A stretch of 64,000 bases of DNA, from the NCBI GenBank assembly GCA_020466095.1, contig CM035808.1, positions 73,153,188-73,217,187 of the forward strand. The letters run 5' to 3'. The notes under the pieces are model-generated. The model had not been told where the DNA came from and searched no databases. It worked only from the letters and a program-made list of their open reading frames with translations. Position numbers and translations under genes: made by a program. The stretch comes from Chlorops oryzae (taxonomy: Eukaryota > Arthropoda > Insecta > Diptera > Chloropidae). Positions 1 to 10,836 of the stretch are shown in pieces (position 1 is the first letter of the stretch; each line of letters opens with the position of its first letter).

Positions 1-107
1 CTTAAATCATTTTCATTTAACTCATCGAAGAAAATCTTATTTATATCTAATTCCTCTAAATATATTGGTTTCTCTTTATTTTTGCCTTCTTTTTTGATTT
101 TTTTTTT
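1..107 (-). pseudogene. coding-like fragment of LTR element copy A (gag-pol junction region)
   Basis: On the minus strand one frame reads through a lysine-rich stretch and then an acidic segment (about 30 residues, with LEELDIN and FDELNEND). It leaves the window at position 1. It lies downstream, in element orientation, of the zinc-knuckle gag at 1.0-1.3 kb and is separated from it only by the Helitron-like insertion at 108-950. I infer that it is the continuation of the same retrotransposon. No protease or RT motif is visible, so the exact domain is unknown. Confidence 0.35.
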
Positions 108-950
108 ACCCGACACACTCTGTGTCGAGGGTATATTGCGTTTGTGTGGTTGTGTGTAACACCCAGAACCAGTCGAGATAGACCACACAAAATGTATATA
201 GAAATGATCAGCGTCACTAGGAGATTCGATTTAGCCATATCCGTCTGTCTGTCTGTCCGTCTGTCTGTCCGTCTGTCTGTTTGTATACAGTTTTCTTATC
301 GAAGGAGTTGAGCTATCTTTACGAAATTCGGTACGCGTGCTCACGGGAGCATGAGTAAGAACAGGTTCGAGAATGGACCCGATCGGACCATTTTTTAGGG
401 GTACATCCAGTACTAGGGTCTGTTATGAAAATGACAAAAACTGCTCTGAATTCGATGTTTTACAAGATATTGTGATGAAATTTGGTGTTTGAACATATTT
501 TAGGCCAATTAATGTGATTTAAAAAAATTAGAAAAATGGGCGTGGCATAAGGGTGTTTTTCGAAAATTGTCTCCTACTCCCGAAACGCCTATGGGACTTG
601 AACGAAAATTGGCACTTATACTTCCTTTGTAGCCATTAACATTCTGCCCAAAAATTTCCTTGATCGGTCTATTATTAAGGGTACCTGCAGTACTAGGGTA
701 TGTCACAAAAATCTCAAAACTGCCCCAAAATCTGACTTTTTCCAAATATTTCAAGCCTCCGATTAGAATTCCGAAAAAGTGGAAAAGTGGGCGTGGCAAA
801 GGGGCGGTTTGCATAAAGAAATTAAACAAATTGCGGTATATGGGGCCCCTATGGCCTTAAACAACTCCTAATGTTAAAAATTATTTGAAGATGTGTGTCT
901 GTGTCGGGTATTCTATTGTCAGGCTTGCCTGACTATAACACCCTTACTTG
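108..950 (+). mobile_element. Helitron-like non-autonomous element (HINE / mini-me type), copy 1
   Basis: It starts with ACCCGACACA after a T-run and ends CCCTTACTTG before another T-run. The 5' decamer is repeated exactly inverted near the 3' end (TGTGTCGGGT, about 900-910), as expected for subterminal inverted repeats. A short hairpin (GTCAGGC/GCCTGAC) precedes the 3' end. A GTCT/GTCC microsatellite sits at about 242-282 behind the ATGATCAGCGTCA block typical of dipteran mini-me/DINE-1 repeats. There is no ORF of its own. It sits within LTR element copy A. Confidence 0.75.
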
Positions 951-1002
951 TTTCTTACATTTTTCTTATTCTGAACTAGGTATGGCCTTTGAATTTTGAT
1001 AT

Positions 1003-2836
1003 TTACTGTGAAATTCCGGTCCATTTGCCATGACCGGGCCGCTGGGAGTTTCCCTGACCACTATCTGCTTGCTGTTGCGCATAACAAAATCTCGCTATAT
1101 GCCCAAACTGAGAGCATTTGTAGCACTGTATATCAGTGCGGTTATTTTCAGAAAAATTATTTATCAAACTTTTACAAAATTTGTTACTTTCGTGGCCTTT
1201 CATTTGACATATATGGCAGTATAGATTTCTAAGCCTGCCAAAACATTTAATTTCTAAATGACCTTCTTCCCACAATACGCGCAGGTTAATGGGTCAAATC
1301 CTGGCTCTGTTCTATTCTCGCTGCAATTTGCATTTTGCTCATGGCCATATTCAAGGCAAATAATGCAGTAAGGGGTATTTCTCCTCTGCTGGCAAATATC
1401 TCGTGTATGGCCCGCCACATTACAAAAAGAGCAAATAATTGTTTGCGAATTAATAAAAAATTGATTTAAATTTTATTTTCCGCATAAATTTTTTCTGAGC
1501 CTTCTGCTATTTTAATCAAAAACGAGAGAGGCTTATCCCTATGTCCTTCTAGACGGAGTTGCAAATACTGATCCTTCACTCCGAAAATGAATTTATTTTT
1601 AGCCAGTTTTTGGTACTCGCTAAGTGCTGATACTGCCTCAGATGCATTCCATGACTCCCTAATCAATTGTTCGGCCTCTTTTAGCAAGGACCCTATCCTT
1701 TGGTCAAATAGTATGCTTACCTTGAAAATAAAACTATGGTTGGGATGGAAGGGTATTGTATTCCGTAGTATTTACGAGCATAAAGTTTCTGTTTTCAATG
1801 TTTTTTCTCATTTTTGGATATGCATTGAAGATGCTTTGATGCGGGTCCCAAAAATTTTGGAAAGGTTTTGAAATTGGGTGGGTGAATTAAATGAATTAAA
1901 TAAATAGTCGTATTCATTTAAACTTTCGCTATTATATTTTTTATACATAGTCGATCCTTACAATGTTGTCTAAATTCCAAATGCAATTTCACTTAGAATT
2001 CATTACTTAAATATATGTACCACAAGACTTAGATGAAATGCTGTGCATGCTTTAACAGTGGTGCCAGCTTCGCCCTTTTCATGCTACATTTAGCGCTTTA
2101 TAGATGAATACAATGTGCTAATATTTATTTGGTGCGACGCTAAAGTACCAAGGAGTTGGCATCACTGTGCTCAAATTTTTGCAGATCTCCAAAATTTATG
2201 CAATGGTTTTAAGTAATTAAGCAAGTTAAACGACCACATTACATTTATGTTACTAGATTGCGTTTGACAAAACCCACTTTATCGCAGCCATAAATTATGC
2301 GATATACAAAACGATTAAATATATATATATATATATATATCTTTATATTTTTATACCCAGCGTAAGCGGAGTATATTAGTTTTGTGGAAATCTTGTTACA
2401 GGGAGAATTAAGCTCCGGAGATATAGCAAAATATATATAGAAATGATCAGGATCAAAAACTGAATCGATTAAGACATGTCCGTCTGTCCGTCTGACCTAT
2501 TTCATGTGAAAATTCAGCATCGCTTTCAATCTGAAATCTAATCGCTTCTAAACTTCTATGTTTGAAGAAATTTTTCTTTATAAAATCCCCAAGATCATCT
2601 ATACTATTAAAACTGTTCTGGCTAGCCTTAATATAAGCTAATCCTGATAGCCTTTGTTTTACACATTTTATTATATCCTGCGAATCCATATTTTGTGCTA
2701 TGCTTTTTAGTAAATCTAAACCTGTAATAAATTGTTCTACTTGACATTTTAATTCTGGGTGGTCTTGGCCAGAAAAACATGGTACTAGGTTTACGACCTT
2801 CTTCATTACTTCATCGGCTTGAAGTTGATTTGCCAT
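1003..2836 (-). pseudogene. gag of Ty3/gypsy-like LTR element copy A, interrupted
   Basis: The minus-strand reading starts at 2836 (MANQLQADEVMKKVV) and gives a gag N-terminal half down to about 2500. It resumes at about 1710 (LLKEAEQLIRESWNASEAV) and ends with CCHC-like knuckles (CYKCSQFGHIARFC at about 1080-1130, and CHICQMKGHESNKFC). The same protein is found at 44.2-45.1 kb, where the two halves are contiguous, so the material at 1711-2499 is an insertion. Gag packages element RNA in the cytoplasm. The gene is broken by the insertion, by stops between the knuckles and the middle part, and by the HINE on its 3' side. The 127-residue upstream ORF ends inside HINE sequence, so its last residues are not gag. 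Confidence 0.7.
1711..2499 (+). repeat. insertion inside gag, including a HINE 5' fragment and TA microsatellite
   Basis: Comparison with the uninterrupted gag at 44.6-44.9 kb shows about 790 bp of extra DNA. Positions 2353-2494 match the 5' end of the HINE at 13,492 (ATACCCAGCG, then the GATCAGGATCA block and a short CCGTCTGT run). The fragment stops abruptly against gag sequence. A (TA)n run of about 22 bp at 2319-2340 precedes it. I recognise nothing in 1711-2318. Confidence 0.55.
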
Positions 2837-2928
2837 CGTTACTATAGACTTTAGGGTGGTCTGATTTTAAATTAGGATTTTCTTAAGCGGTTGCTTGAAA
2901 AATTTTCGCTTTTCTATATATGAATGAG

Positions 2929-3168
2929 TGGCTCTGGGATAGCGTAGGGGATGCGTGCTATGCTCTTGATCCCAGAGTCTGAGGTTCGATTCCCGGCACA
3001 GGCGAAACGGAGTGTAATGTTCCAAGCCTAGCACTGGTTTTTCAAAAATCGCATGTTAGGGGCACACTACATAAAAAGACAATACACTCACACAAACACA
3101 AGAAAACCTCCGTGGTATCACAATGGGCCGATTAACGGCCTAAGTGGCAGCCACTTCAACCTACCTAC
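2929..3168 (+). mobile_element. tRNA-derived SINE, copy 1 (full length)
   Basis: 240 bp flanked by a perfect 15-bp duplication (CTATATATGAATGAG at 2914-2928 and 3169-3183). A box-A-like TAGCGTAGGGG lies near the start, and box B GGTTCGATTCC at 2983-2993 is an exact match to the RNA polymerase III consensus. The 3' end is a short ACCT repeat instead of poly-A. The same family occurs at 6091-6305 and 19,046-19,245. It is inserted in the untranslated leader of LTR element copy A. Confidence 0.85.
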
Positions 3169-3707
3169 CTATATATGAATGAGGCACAAATCCTCATAAA
3201 AACATTTCAAAACAAAAAGGACTCTGCGATAAAATATTGTTTTAAATTTTTTCTACTCACCCTTTTTATAGTTGGCTGCTGTATGTTGATTCTTCCTTCC
3301 GTGATTTTCTGCAACCGTTGATTTTTACTTTTAAATATTTCAGAATTTCATATTTTTCACAAGGGATAAAGCTCGCAAGGCAGGAGAAAAAAAAATTATT
3401 CCTATTCCAAGGATTAAAATTTTATCAAAGAAAAATCGGCCGAATACGTTAACAAACGTCTTCGGGCAAGTTTGACTTTGTTTGAGTTATCTTAATTGTT
3501 TTTGCGGTATGAATTACGAATTTTTGAGTTCGGCTTTTTCGGTTTTTGTTTACCAATTTTTTAAAACCTGCAGGGTTCCGCTTCAACTGAACTCTTTTAT
3601 TTTTTCGCACGTCGTACTTCAAAACTTTTCAGGATAACTCTTTTATAAAAAGCTTTGGGCCTTGTTTCGCATCCAACTGAAAGTCAGTCGAATACCGGCT
3701 GCGCCAA

Positions 3708-4337
3708 TGTTAAAGTCTTCTCCGCTGTATTCGCGATTGAATACAGCGTCTGAATACTTTAGTGTGAATAAATAAAGTGAAAGGACACCAAATAGATTGT
3801 TTTCAAAACTTTTATTAAGCTAAAGTCCTTATTACCTATTCACTATTTAATACCTTAATACCAAAACTCCTAGCAACTACTGGATTAACTTCCCTAAATC
3901 CCTACATTTTGAAACACTAAGACCCACACTCTTCCGCTGTTGCCACTGGTGGGTACATTCGTAAGAGTTGGGATCTCGCAAACTGCTTCTCGCTAGTCAA
4001 TGCTAGTCGAATATTGCGTAGTTGTAGGTCGAATTTTCCAGAATTGACCTGCGTGTACCATCAATGTGCTGTTGTTGCTGTTTTGCTCGGCTTCAATTTG
4101 CCGACTTGCATTCTAAACCCAAACAGGTGTTCCAATTGTGCTTATTCTCGAACTTCCTTGTATTTGGAAATTCGCTTACGAAGTCAGTTATGGTTGTTGT
4201 TGTTGTTTTGTCGTTGGCCAAAATTGATCGATATGCATTTATTGGTATTGCAGATGGTCTTGGATAAACTGCTTGGTTTTATGGTGGCCATATCGAATTA
4301 TGCTGAATGCTCGTGAGTCGAGTATTGAATCACAACA
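3708..4337 (-). mobile_element. LTR of Ty3/gypsy-like element, copy A (5' LTR)
   Basis: It runs from TGTTAAAG to CACAACA, so the ends are TG..CA with TGTT/AACA inverted tips. It is homologous along its length to the LTRs at 38,441-38,993 and 45,828-46,375. The gag on the minus strand to its left makes it the 5' LTR. One base inside it (3695-3706) is CCGGCTGCGCCA, which on the minus strand gives a TGGCGCAGCCGG primer-binding site. That resembles the tRNA-Ser type used by several fly gypsy-group elements, with one mismatch to the acceptor end I remember. The partner LTR lies outside the window. Confidence 0.85.
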
Positions 4338-4549
4338 ACCCTAAGGAAAGAGAATTAAAGAACCATTTTGGTTAGCACAACAGATCTTTTGTGGTCGCGG
4401 TGCGCATCATTCTCGTACTTTAAGTATAATAATAATAAAATAAATATATATATCTATACATATATATATTTTTTTTGTTTTTCTTTTGACTTTTGCATTA
4501 AGTTGTTTTAAAAATCAAACATTAAGGTAAAATACTTTAAACGGAAGAC

Positions 4550-5525
4550 ACAGGCTGAGGAGAAGGGTTGTCAGGGGATGTCCACAGGGAGGGGTACTTT
4601 CACCCATACTGTGGAACATAACCATTGACTCTCTTCTTCATAAGCTTGATTCAGAGAAGTGATGAGAGGAGCGCTCAATTACGTCGAACAATGGTGCAGT
4701 GCACATGACCCCGTTGTCCATGCTGCTAAATCGGACTGCCACTGCATCTTTTTAGATCAAATGTTATCGTGTCTGGGTCGGTGAGGTACCTAGGAGTGAT
4801 CCTGGATACAAAACTGACTTGGAACCTAGATGTGGAGGATAAGATTCAGATGGCTAAAAGGGAGGCAACAAGGGCGCTCGGTCTTAAACGAAGCGCCCTC
4901 AGCTGGTTGACATCATTGGTAACTGCACATGGAAACTTCTTGAAAGATGAGTTAAGCTGACCATGACACATGTAGACTGTGTCTAGAAGACATTGAGATG
5001 GCGGTACATATTGTGTGCCAATGTGCTGCACTGGTAAGAAGAAGAATGGCAATCACGGGACACCATTGGATTGGTGAGGACGAGTTTGCCAAGCTTAAGG
5101 TCAAGGACCTCGAAATTACAGATGGCGTAGTAATGAGAGTTGAGACCTAACGCTTTTCGGGACAACCATCCAGACGATGCATGTCGTGAAATCTTACCGG
5201 TGGGGCTTGGAATTCTGAAAGCCTAGCCTCACCAGTTAGCATCAGAGGGTTAACACCAGTTAACGATTTGGTACTGATTGCTTGTCAGGAACTCCACGGA
5301 ACGGATAACGGTAACTTTCATCATCAATACCAGGAGATTAGAGACGACAAACATCAGTCAGCATACAGAGACTTTTTATAAGAACGGAAGCTTAATATAG
5401 GGCTTTGGCTCTCTTAAAGAGGCTTGAAGGCTGAAAAAGAACCCAACGCTACCGTGGTCTACTTCGGCTAATCCTTCGTTTTAGTTGGGCCACTTGATGA
5501 GAGCTGAGGCTCTCCAACGTCCCAC
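4550..5525 (+). pseudogene. 3' part of a non-LTR retrotransposon reverse transcriptase (LINE fragment)
   Basis: Short frames read RGCPQGG (an RT motif), then VRYLGVILDTKLTWN (4769 on), typical of the RT/thumb region of I/R1/LOA-type LINEs. They end in a CLEDIEMAVHIVC-type C-terminal motif near 4985-5015. Frameshifts and stops separate the pieces, and the 5' half is absent. Positions 5165-5525 follow with no recognisable coding and may be the 3' UTR. There is no poly-A that I can see. The clade is not certain. Confidence 0.6.
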
Positions 5526-6079
5526 ACTATTATTAATTAATTACGATTCTTTTATAAAAGAGATTACCGGTAAATGGAATTCATTTTCAAAACAAGTGTT
5601 TTATTAATTTGGTTTCTAATTTGTGTTTTTTCTCATTCTTTTATTTTTTTTTTATAGAAATTTCATAACTAACTTCTTATAATAGCACCGAAATTTTCCG
5701 TTTATGATTTTGAAATGAGACCAAAAAATGTTAGTATTCTGTTTTGGTATTTTCCCTTCTCTGTTTGCATTGGTTAATTTTAAAAAATATCTGTTACAAC
5801 AAACAATTGATTAACTAATTTTGGTAAGATTTGCGAAGTCGCAGTGGTCTCGTGAAAGAAAAAAGTAGTTTAAATTGCTGCAGCTCTCTATTCAGCATTT
5901 TTTTTCTGGTCTGCTTCCTCGAGTTTTAAGCTCATCTTCAATTACAGCCTTTGTTTTTTTTAATTCGCATTTTAATTTGCCTCGACGAGTATTGGTCGAT
6001 GGTAAGTGTGCGTCGTCCGACTGATGATTCTTTAGCTGATGCTTAAACTTGTGTTGGCATACAGAGTGAAAGGAGAATT
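5526..6079. other. AT-rich intronic DNA, nothing recognised
   Basis: No frame with recognisable protein, no RNA gene and no clear repeat ends are seen here. Homopolymer T and A runs are common. Confidence 0.5.
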
Positions 6080-6090
6080 ACCTCTCGTTG

Positions 6091-6305
6091 GGTGGCTCTA
6101 GGATAGCGTAGGGGATCCGTGCTATGCTCTTGGTGCCAGGGTCCGAAGTTTGATTCCCGGCACAGGCAAAACGGAGTGTAATGTTCCAAGCCTAGCACTG
6201 ATTTTACAAAACATCGCATGTTAGGGGCACACAAAGACAAGGAAACCTCCTTGGTATCGAAATGGGCCGATTAATGGCCTTACTGGCAGCCACTTCAACC
6301 TCCCT
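6091..6305 (+). mobile_element. tRNA-derived SINE, copy 2
   Basis: Same family as 2929-3168. It is flanked by an 11-bp duplication (ACCTCTCGTTG at 6080-6090 and 6306-6316). Box B is mutated (GTTTGATTCC), and a stretch holding the ACTACATAAAAAG segment of copy 1 is deleted, so it is about 215 bp. The tail again ends in CCTCCCTACC-type repeats. Confidence 0.8.
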
Positions 6306-6421
6306 ACCTCTCGTTGAATAGTTTAGATTTCCTTTAGTTGAAATAAATTTTGTTCAAATTATTTAATTTTTTTTTTTATTTTGAAAAAAGTTTTGTTGAA
6401 ATTTTTTTGGAGGATAACTTA

Positions 6422-6893
6422 GGGCCAATATTACCAGGCATATTTAAAAAAATTTTAAAATTAAAATTAAAATTTTTTTAAAATAAATTTCATTTTCAAT
6501 ATCGTGTTTTTTTTAAGCATTGATATATACGGCAGCACCGTCTACTTCCAGGGCTGTGAGTACATTGACAGCTGATTATAACGTTAATTTTAAAAAGGGA
6601 TTCTATAAAGAGCCATTCTAACGATTGTTTCGTGCTCCTAATTGCTGCGCTGTGACGCCAAAGCTTTTAGTCCTGTCTATCGTATTGTGGTATTTCGAAA
6701 GCTGCATTTTTTTGAAAATTTTTTCTTTGAATTTTTCCAAACAGCTGGTTTTTGAAAATCGAGCTCAAATTTGATGTCATATTTAAACGCACTGCCGAGG
6801 TGATTTAAAATATTTTTAAAAATTGGAATGGTAAAAACCAAAAGCGGATTTTTATTTTAAATAATTTTTAAATATGCTGGGTAATATTGGCCC
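6422..6893. mobile_element. Harbinger-type MITE with TTA duplications
   Basis: 472 bp with terminal inverted repeats GGGCCAATATTACC at the left and the exact complement at the right, extending with mismatches to about 35 bp. TTA lies directly outside both ends (6419-6421 and 6894-6896), the 3-bp target duplication of PIF/Harbinger elements. It has no coding capacity. The family assignment rests on the duplication length only. Confidence 0.65.
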
Positions 6894-6896
6894 TTA

Positions 6897-8463
6897 TTCA
6901 TTCATTCGTTATGTTTTTATTAAAAAAAAAACTTTTTTTATTTATTTTCATTTTTTTTTTTTTTTTTGTGAAGAATGAATTTGTTTGAGTTGAATTATTG
7001 TTTCTATATATTTGATGATGACGTTGAAGGTTTGATTGGAACTGAGCTTAACGTGCATCTTTCTTCTTACAAATAAAGTTCTTAGTATTAAGAAATTAAG
7101 TAATTTTATTATTATGTAAAAAAATTTTGGCTACTTGAATCTTTTCGACGCAATAAATTAATTGTACCTAATTTTTATCTAGGACAAAACTAAAGGATAC
7201 TCAGTCAGCAAGGCGTAGTATGGGTTGGATTGACCAAGTTGCCACGCGCATAGTTAGCAGAAGTCTTGATGATTTTTAGATAACTAAAGTGCAGTAAATT
7301 GGATACGCTTTTTGTGTTTTAAAGCAGTAAATACAACAAGTAAGTGGCTTTAGATGATATCTTAAAGCGAAAAAAATACATCAAAACATTTTTTCTTCTT
7401 AATTTTTCCAATATCCTTTTGTGTGTACAAACTTTGTGTGTACCTTTGTAATGTATCCATTGAGTTTTGGTATTTACATCTCGGAAGCTCTTAGCTATAC
7501 CAAATCATGTAAACCTACAAAGATACAGCAAAATAAGCTTGCCAGTTGCTGAAAGAGCTGTTTAATTCTTAACATAAACCAGACCAGGGCGTTTGAGAAA
7601 TTGAACTGAAAATTTGAATTTAAGGAAGGCTGGATCTAGAGAGAAAGGAAAAATTAAAAATTAAGATTTTTTTTTAAGGATGCTCAGCTGTCGGTAAGAT
7701 CGACTTAAAATGCGCATCATAGAGAGTAATAAAAAACTTTTTTAGTTTTATTAGTTTTTGATGACTTCAAAAAGCGTTGTTCATTATTTTCTGTATATTC
7801 ATGGTTTTTTACTAACAGGCTGTGGCCTTACTACTGAAATGATTCAAAACATATCAACGACTAATACATAACAACAATAGCTACTAATAACATACAAAAT
7901 AAAAAAAACCCATAAAAGTTGGTCCGAGAAAGAAAAAATCAAAATTTACTTGGTTTTTGTGTCATTGGGCCGGACATTGCGTTTCGATTAGCTTTGCAGT
8001 CTTTTTCAGGGGGTATATATAAGTGGTATTCAAGTAGGCACGTAAAATTTGCGCAAAATTACGTAAAAGAAATAGTTTCCGCAGCCTCGGAAATTTTTCA
8101 CCCCTGCTTTGATGCGCACAAAATGCGCGAACTTCGCTTCTTCTTCTTTCACCAAAGTAAACATTGAAATCAGCTGTTTTCGCAAAACTTTTACACATTC
8201 TTTGCATAAGGGTCGTTTAAACAATAGTACAAAATCTCCGCGCAAAATTAGCATTAAGTTAATTCCGAGTTTAAATACCAATTTTATTGACAAGATATTT
8301 TTTGACAATTTAAAATTAAAATGTGGAACATATTGAACAAATCTTACCAAAATTTTTTGTATTCAAACTTTTTGAAAAACAAAATTTTTTTTTAATTTTA
8401 AAAAGATATAAGACCTAATTTTGGCATTTATATATGCACAGCGCGATATTTGTTTATGTAGGT
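6897..8463. other. AT-rich intronic DNA, nothing firmly recognised
   Basis: Open frames of 80-106 codons exist at 7919-8350 on both strands, but none has a protein motif I know, and they overlap in antisense. A TGGTATTYAA-like motif at 8023 and its complement at 8275 might be the ends of a short inverted-repeat element. I did not find a duplication to support this. Confidence 0.4.
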
Positions 8464-9836
8464 TAGACCGTTTCACTTTTTCAACTTTTTTCGAAATGTA
8501 AATGAGAAAATTTTATTTCTAAATCTATTAAAAACAAAAATTTTGGTATATAAAGCTTTAATAGTTTCGAAGGATTAAACCTCGCGTTAACCTCACTAAA
8601 GCTTTTTGCCTAAAAAAAAGCCGATTTTGAAATATGAGAAAAAACATTGCATTAACAATTTTATAATAACTCTTGACTCGTTTCTCCGACTTATGTCTAG
8701 TCAGGTTTTTTTTAAAGGACATTAAATTTGCCAGGTTTCTTTTTTGATCGTAGAAACATTTCGACTAAAACTTTAGATGCTACAAATTTTCAAAGTTCAT
8801 TTATCATAACATTTCAAGAAAAAATTTAGCTACATTGAGACATTTAAAAATTTTTAAAAAAATTTGGATCATTTTTTTGTGCATCTTTGAATGCAGGTTA
8901 ATGAACAATTTCATGAGGAAGATTATGGTGTGCCACAAGCCTATAAAAAGTACTTCTTGTGAGAAATATTTAGAATTTGAACTTAATTGCAAAAGAGGTA
9001 AAAATTTATTTATCACAACAATGCCTTTTCATTTAAAATTTGATACAATTACACTGGTCGGCTGAAATCTCCTTTTGACTTTGAGCATCATTTTACACGA
9101 TTCATTTAAGGATTTTATAATTCTTTTTGATAGAATATTGAAGAATGGTGCTAAAAAATTCAAAAACGATTTTCTCGAAATACTTACGTGATGGAATTTT
9201 TTTGATATTTTTCAATTATTCTGCAGACAAAAATCTACTAGAGCCACTACTCAAACTCAAAAGGAGGCGTTATTTTTTTTATTACTGTTTGAATGTGTTG
9301 AATGAAACTCCTCAAGAACTTGTAAAATTTCTTTCTCTTGATCTTCGTCCTTTGTTAATGTGTTTTTTAATGTTTGTATTAAGTGCAATAGCTTGTTCAG
9401 CGGGATCGTTAACCCTGCTGTTACCTTAAAAAAGTTACACTAAATGCTTTACGGACCATTTGGCTGGCGGTGTATTTTTGATACAAAATATATAGTCAAC
9501 ATATTAATTTGAGCTCTGTACAAGAAGATTGTTATAGCTAAAAGTAAATATATTTCATCAATCTCCAGATATTGGCCACAAAAACATTGCATTTCGGAGC
9601 AACTGGTCTTAAGGCACCAGCAGGGTTAACAACGCTTATATATCGAATAATTTCCCGCTAAATGGACTGAATCAATTTAACATCTCTGTGGTCAAAATTT
9701 ATCTTTAAAACTGGTTTACGTGTACGCAAGCAACACAAGCCGCACTTAACGACATTTGATTGTTATTTATTATTAAAAAACTCAAGAGATTAAAAAAACT
9801 TAATTCGTAACATTTCGCTTGACTTTTAAGACAATA

Positions 9837-9953
9837 GTGGTATTCAAGCAACAGTGCAAACGCAGTGTGCAATATTTGCACTTGTCAAATTGCGTACAAA
9901 AAAAGCAGTGCAAATATTGCACACTGCGATTTGCACTGTTGCTTGAATACCAC
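9837..9953. mobile_element. 117-bp hairpin MITE with TA duplication
   Basis: GTGGTATTCAAGCAACAGTG at the left is matched by its complement at the right. The two arms pair for about 45 bp each around a loop near 9890-9900, and TA lies outside both ends (9835-9836 and 9954-9955). This fits a Tc1/mariner-type MITE. It lies in the core of the 8.46-10.84 kb element. Confidence 0.75.
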
Positions 9954-10022
9954 TAATATTAATATAGCAACCCTTGTATCGGAAAATTCTTCACAGTTCT
10001 TCAATATTGTTGGAATTGATAG

Positions 10023-10268
10023 CAGCTTCCTTGCATTGCATCCGTCGAGCTGGCCACTAACAAGAGCTTCAAACAACTGCGGGAAATTGTTCGAAACATA
10101 AGCGTTGTTAACGATCCTGCTGAAATAGCTATTGGACTTATAAAATTTTTAAATAACACATTAACAAAAGGCGAAGAGCAAGAGAACGAAGTTTTACAAG
10201 TTGTTGGAGAGTTTCATAAAACAGATTCAAACAGTAATAAAAAAACTATTGTATCAAATTTTAAATAA
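10023..10268 (+). CDS. C-terminal coding fragment of an unidentified transposon protein
   Basis: The frame is open for 81 codons after an in-frame TAG and ends in TAA at 10,266. It reads like real protein, with charged and hydrophobic residues in helix-like order (SFKQLREIVRNISVV, then EIAIGLIKFLNNTL) and a polar tail. There is no in-frame ATG at its beginning, so it is the end of a longer, decayed gene. The next frame upstream (9145-9429) may be related but I do not recognise it. Placed between long inverted arms, it is probably the tail of that element's transposase. The family is not identified. Confidence 0.35.
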   Translation, partial: QLPCIASVELATNKSFKQLREIVRNISVVNDPAEIAIGLIKFLNNTLTKGEEQENEVLQVVGEFHKTDSNSNKKTIVSNFK

Positions 10269-10836
10269 AAAGACATTGTTGTGATAAATCAATTTTTCCC
10301 TCTTTTTCAATTTAATTCAATTTTTGAAAATTTCCTGGAAGAATTCTTTTTAAAAGGCTTGTGGCACATCAGAATTTTTATCATGAAATTGTTCATTAAT
10401 CTGCGTTCAAAGACAGACTAAAAAGTGATCCAAATTTTTTAAAATAATTTTTATATGCCTCAATGTAGCTAAATTTTGTCTTCAAATTTTAAAATAAATG
10501 ACATTTGAATGATTGTAGAATCTTAAATTCTTATCAAAATGTTTCTACGCCCAAAGTTAGAACCTGGGAAATTTAATTGCCTTGAAAATAAGCCTGACAA
10601 GACATAATTCGGACAAACGAGTCAAGAGTTATTATAAAATTAGTAATGCAATGTTTTTTCTCATATTTCAAAGTCGGCTTTTTTAGGCAAAAAGCTTTAC
10701 TGATTTTGCACGAGGTCTAATCTTTCGAAACTATAAAAGTTTTATATACCAAAATTTTTGTTTTTTTAAAAGAGATTTTAAAAAAAAATGTTCCCATTTA
10801 CATTTCGAAAAAAGTTGAAAAATTGAAACGCTCTAA

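Larger units (their letters stand above)
8464..10836. mobile_element. unclassified DNA transposon with inverted arms of about 600 bp
   Basis: Positions 8464-9075 are mirrored as reverse complement at 10,270-10,836. Matched landmarks include GTTTC..TTTTTCAAC near the outer ends, AACTCTTGACTCGTTT against AAACGAGTCAAGAGTT, and the pair around 8930/10,350 (GTGCCACAAGCC against GGCTTGTGGCACAT). The arms are diverged but collinear, so this is one element. The central 1.2 kb holds a coding-like stretch (10,023-10,268) and a small hairpin MITE. No target duplication was certain. The superfamily is unknown to me. Confidence 0.65.

Noticed and set aside
241..281. GTCT/GTCC run as an independent microsatellite, and the array at 13,617-13,672 likewise
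   Set aside because: Both are the standard GTCY block inside HINE/mini-me elements.
8020..8285. Possible MITE with TGGTATTYAA ends
   Set aside because: Inverted similarity is short and no target duplication was found.
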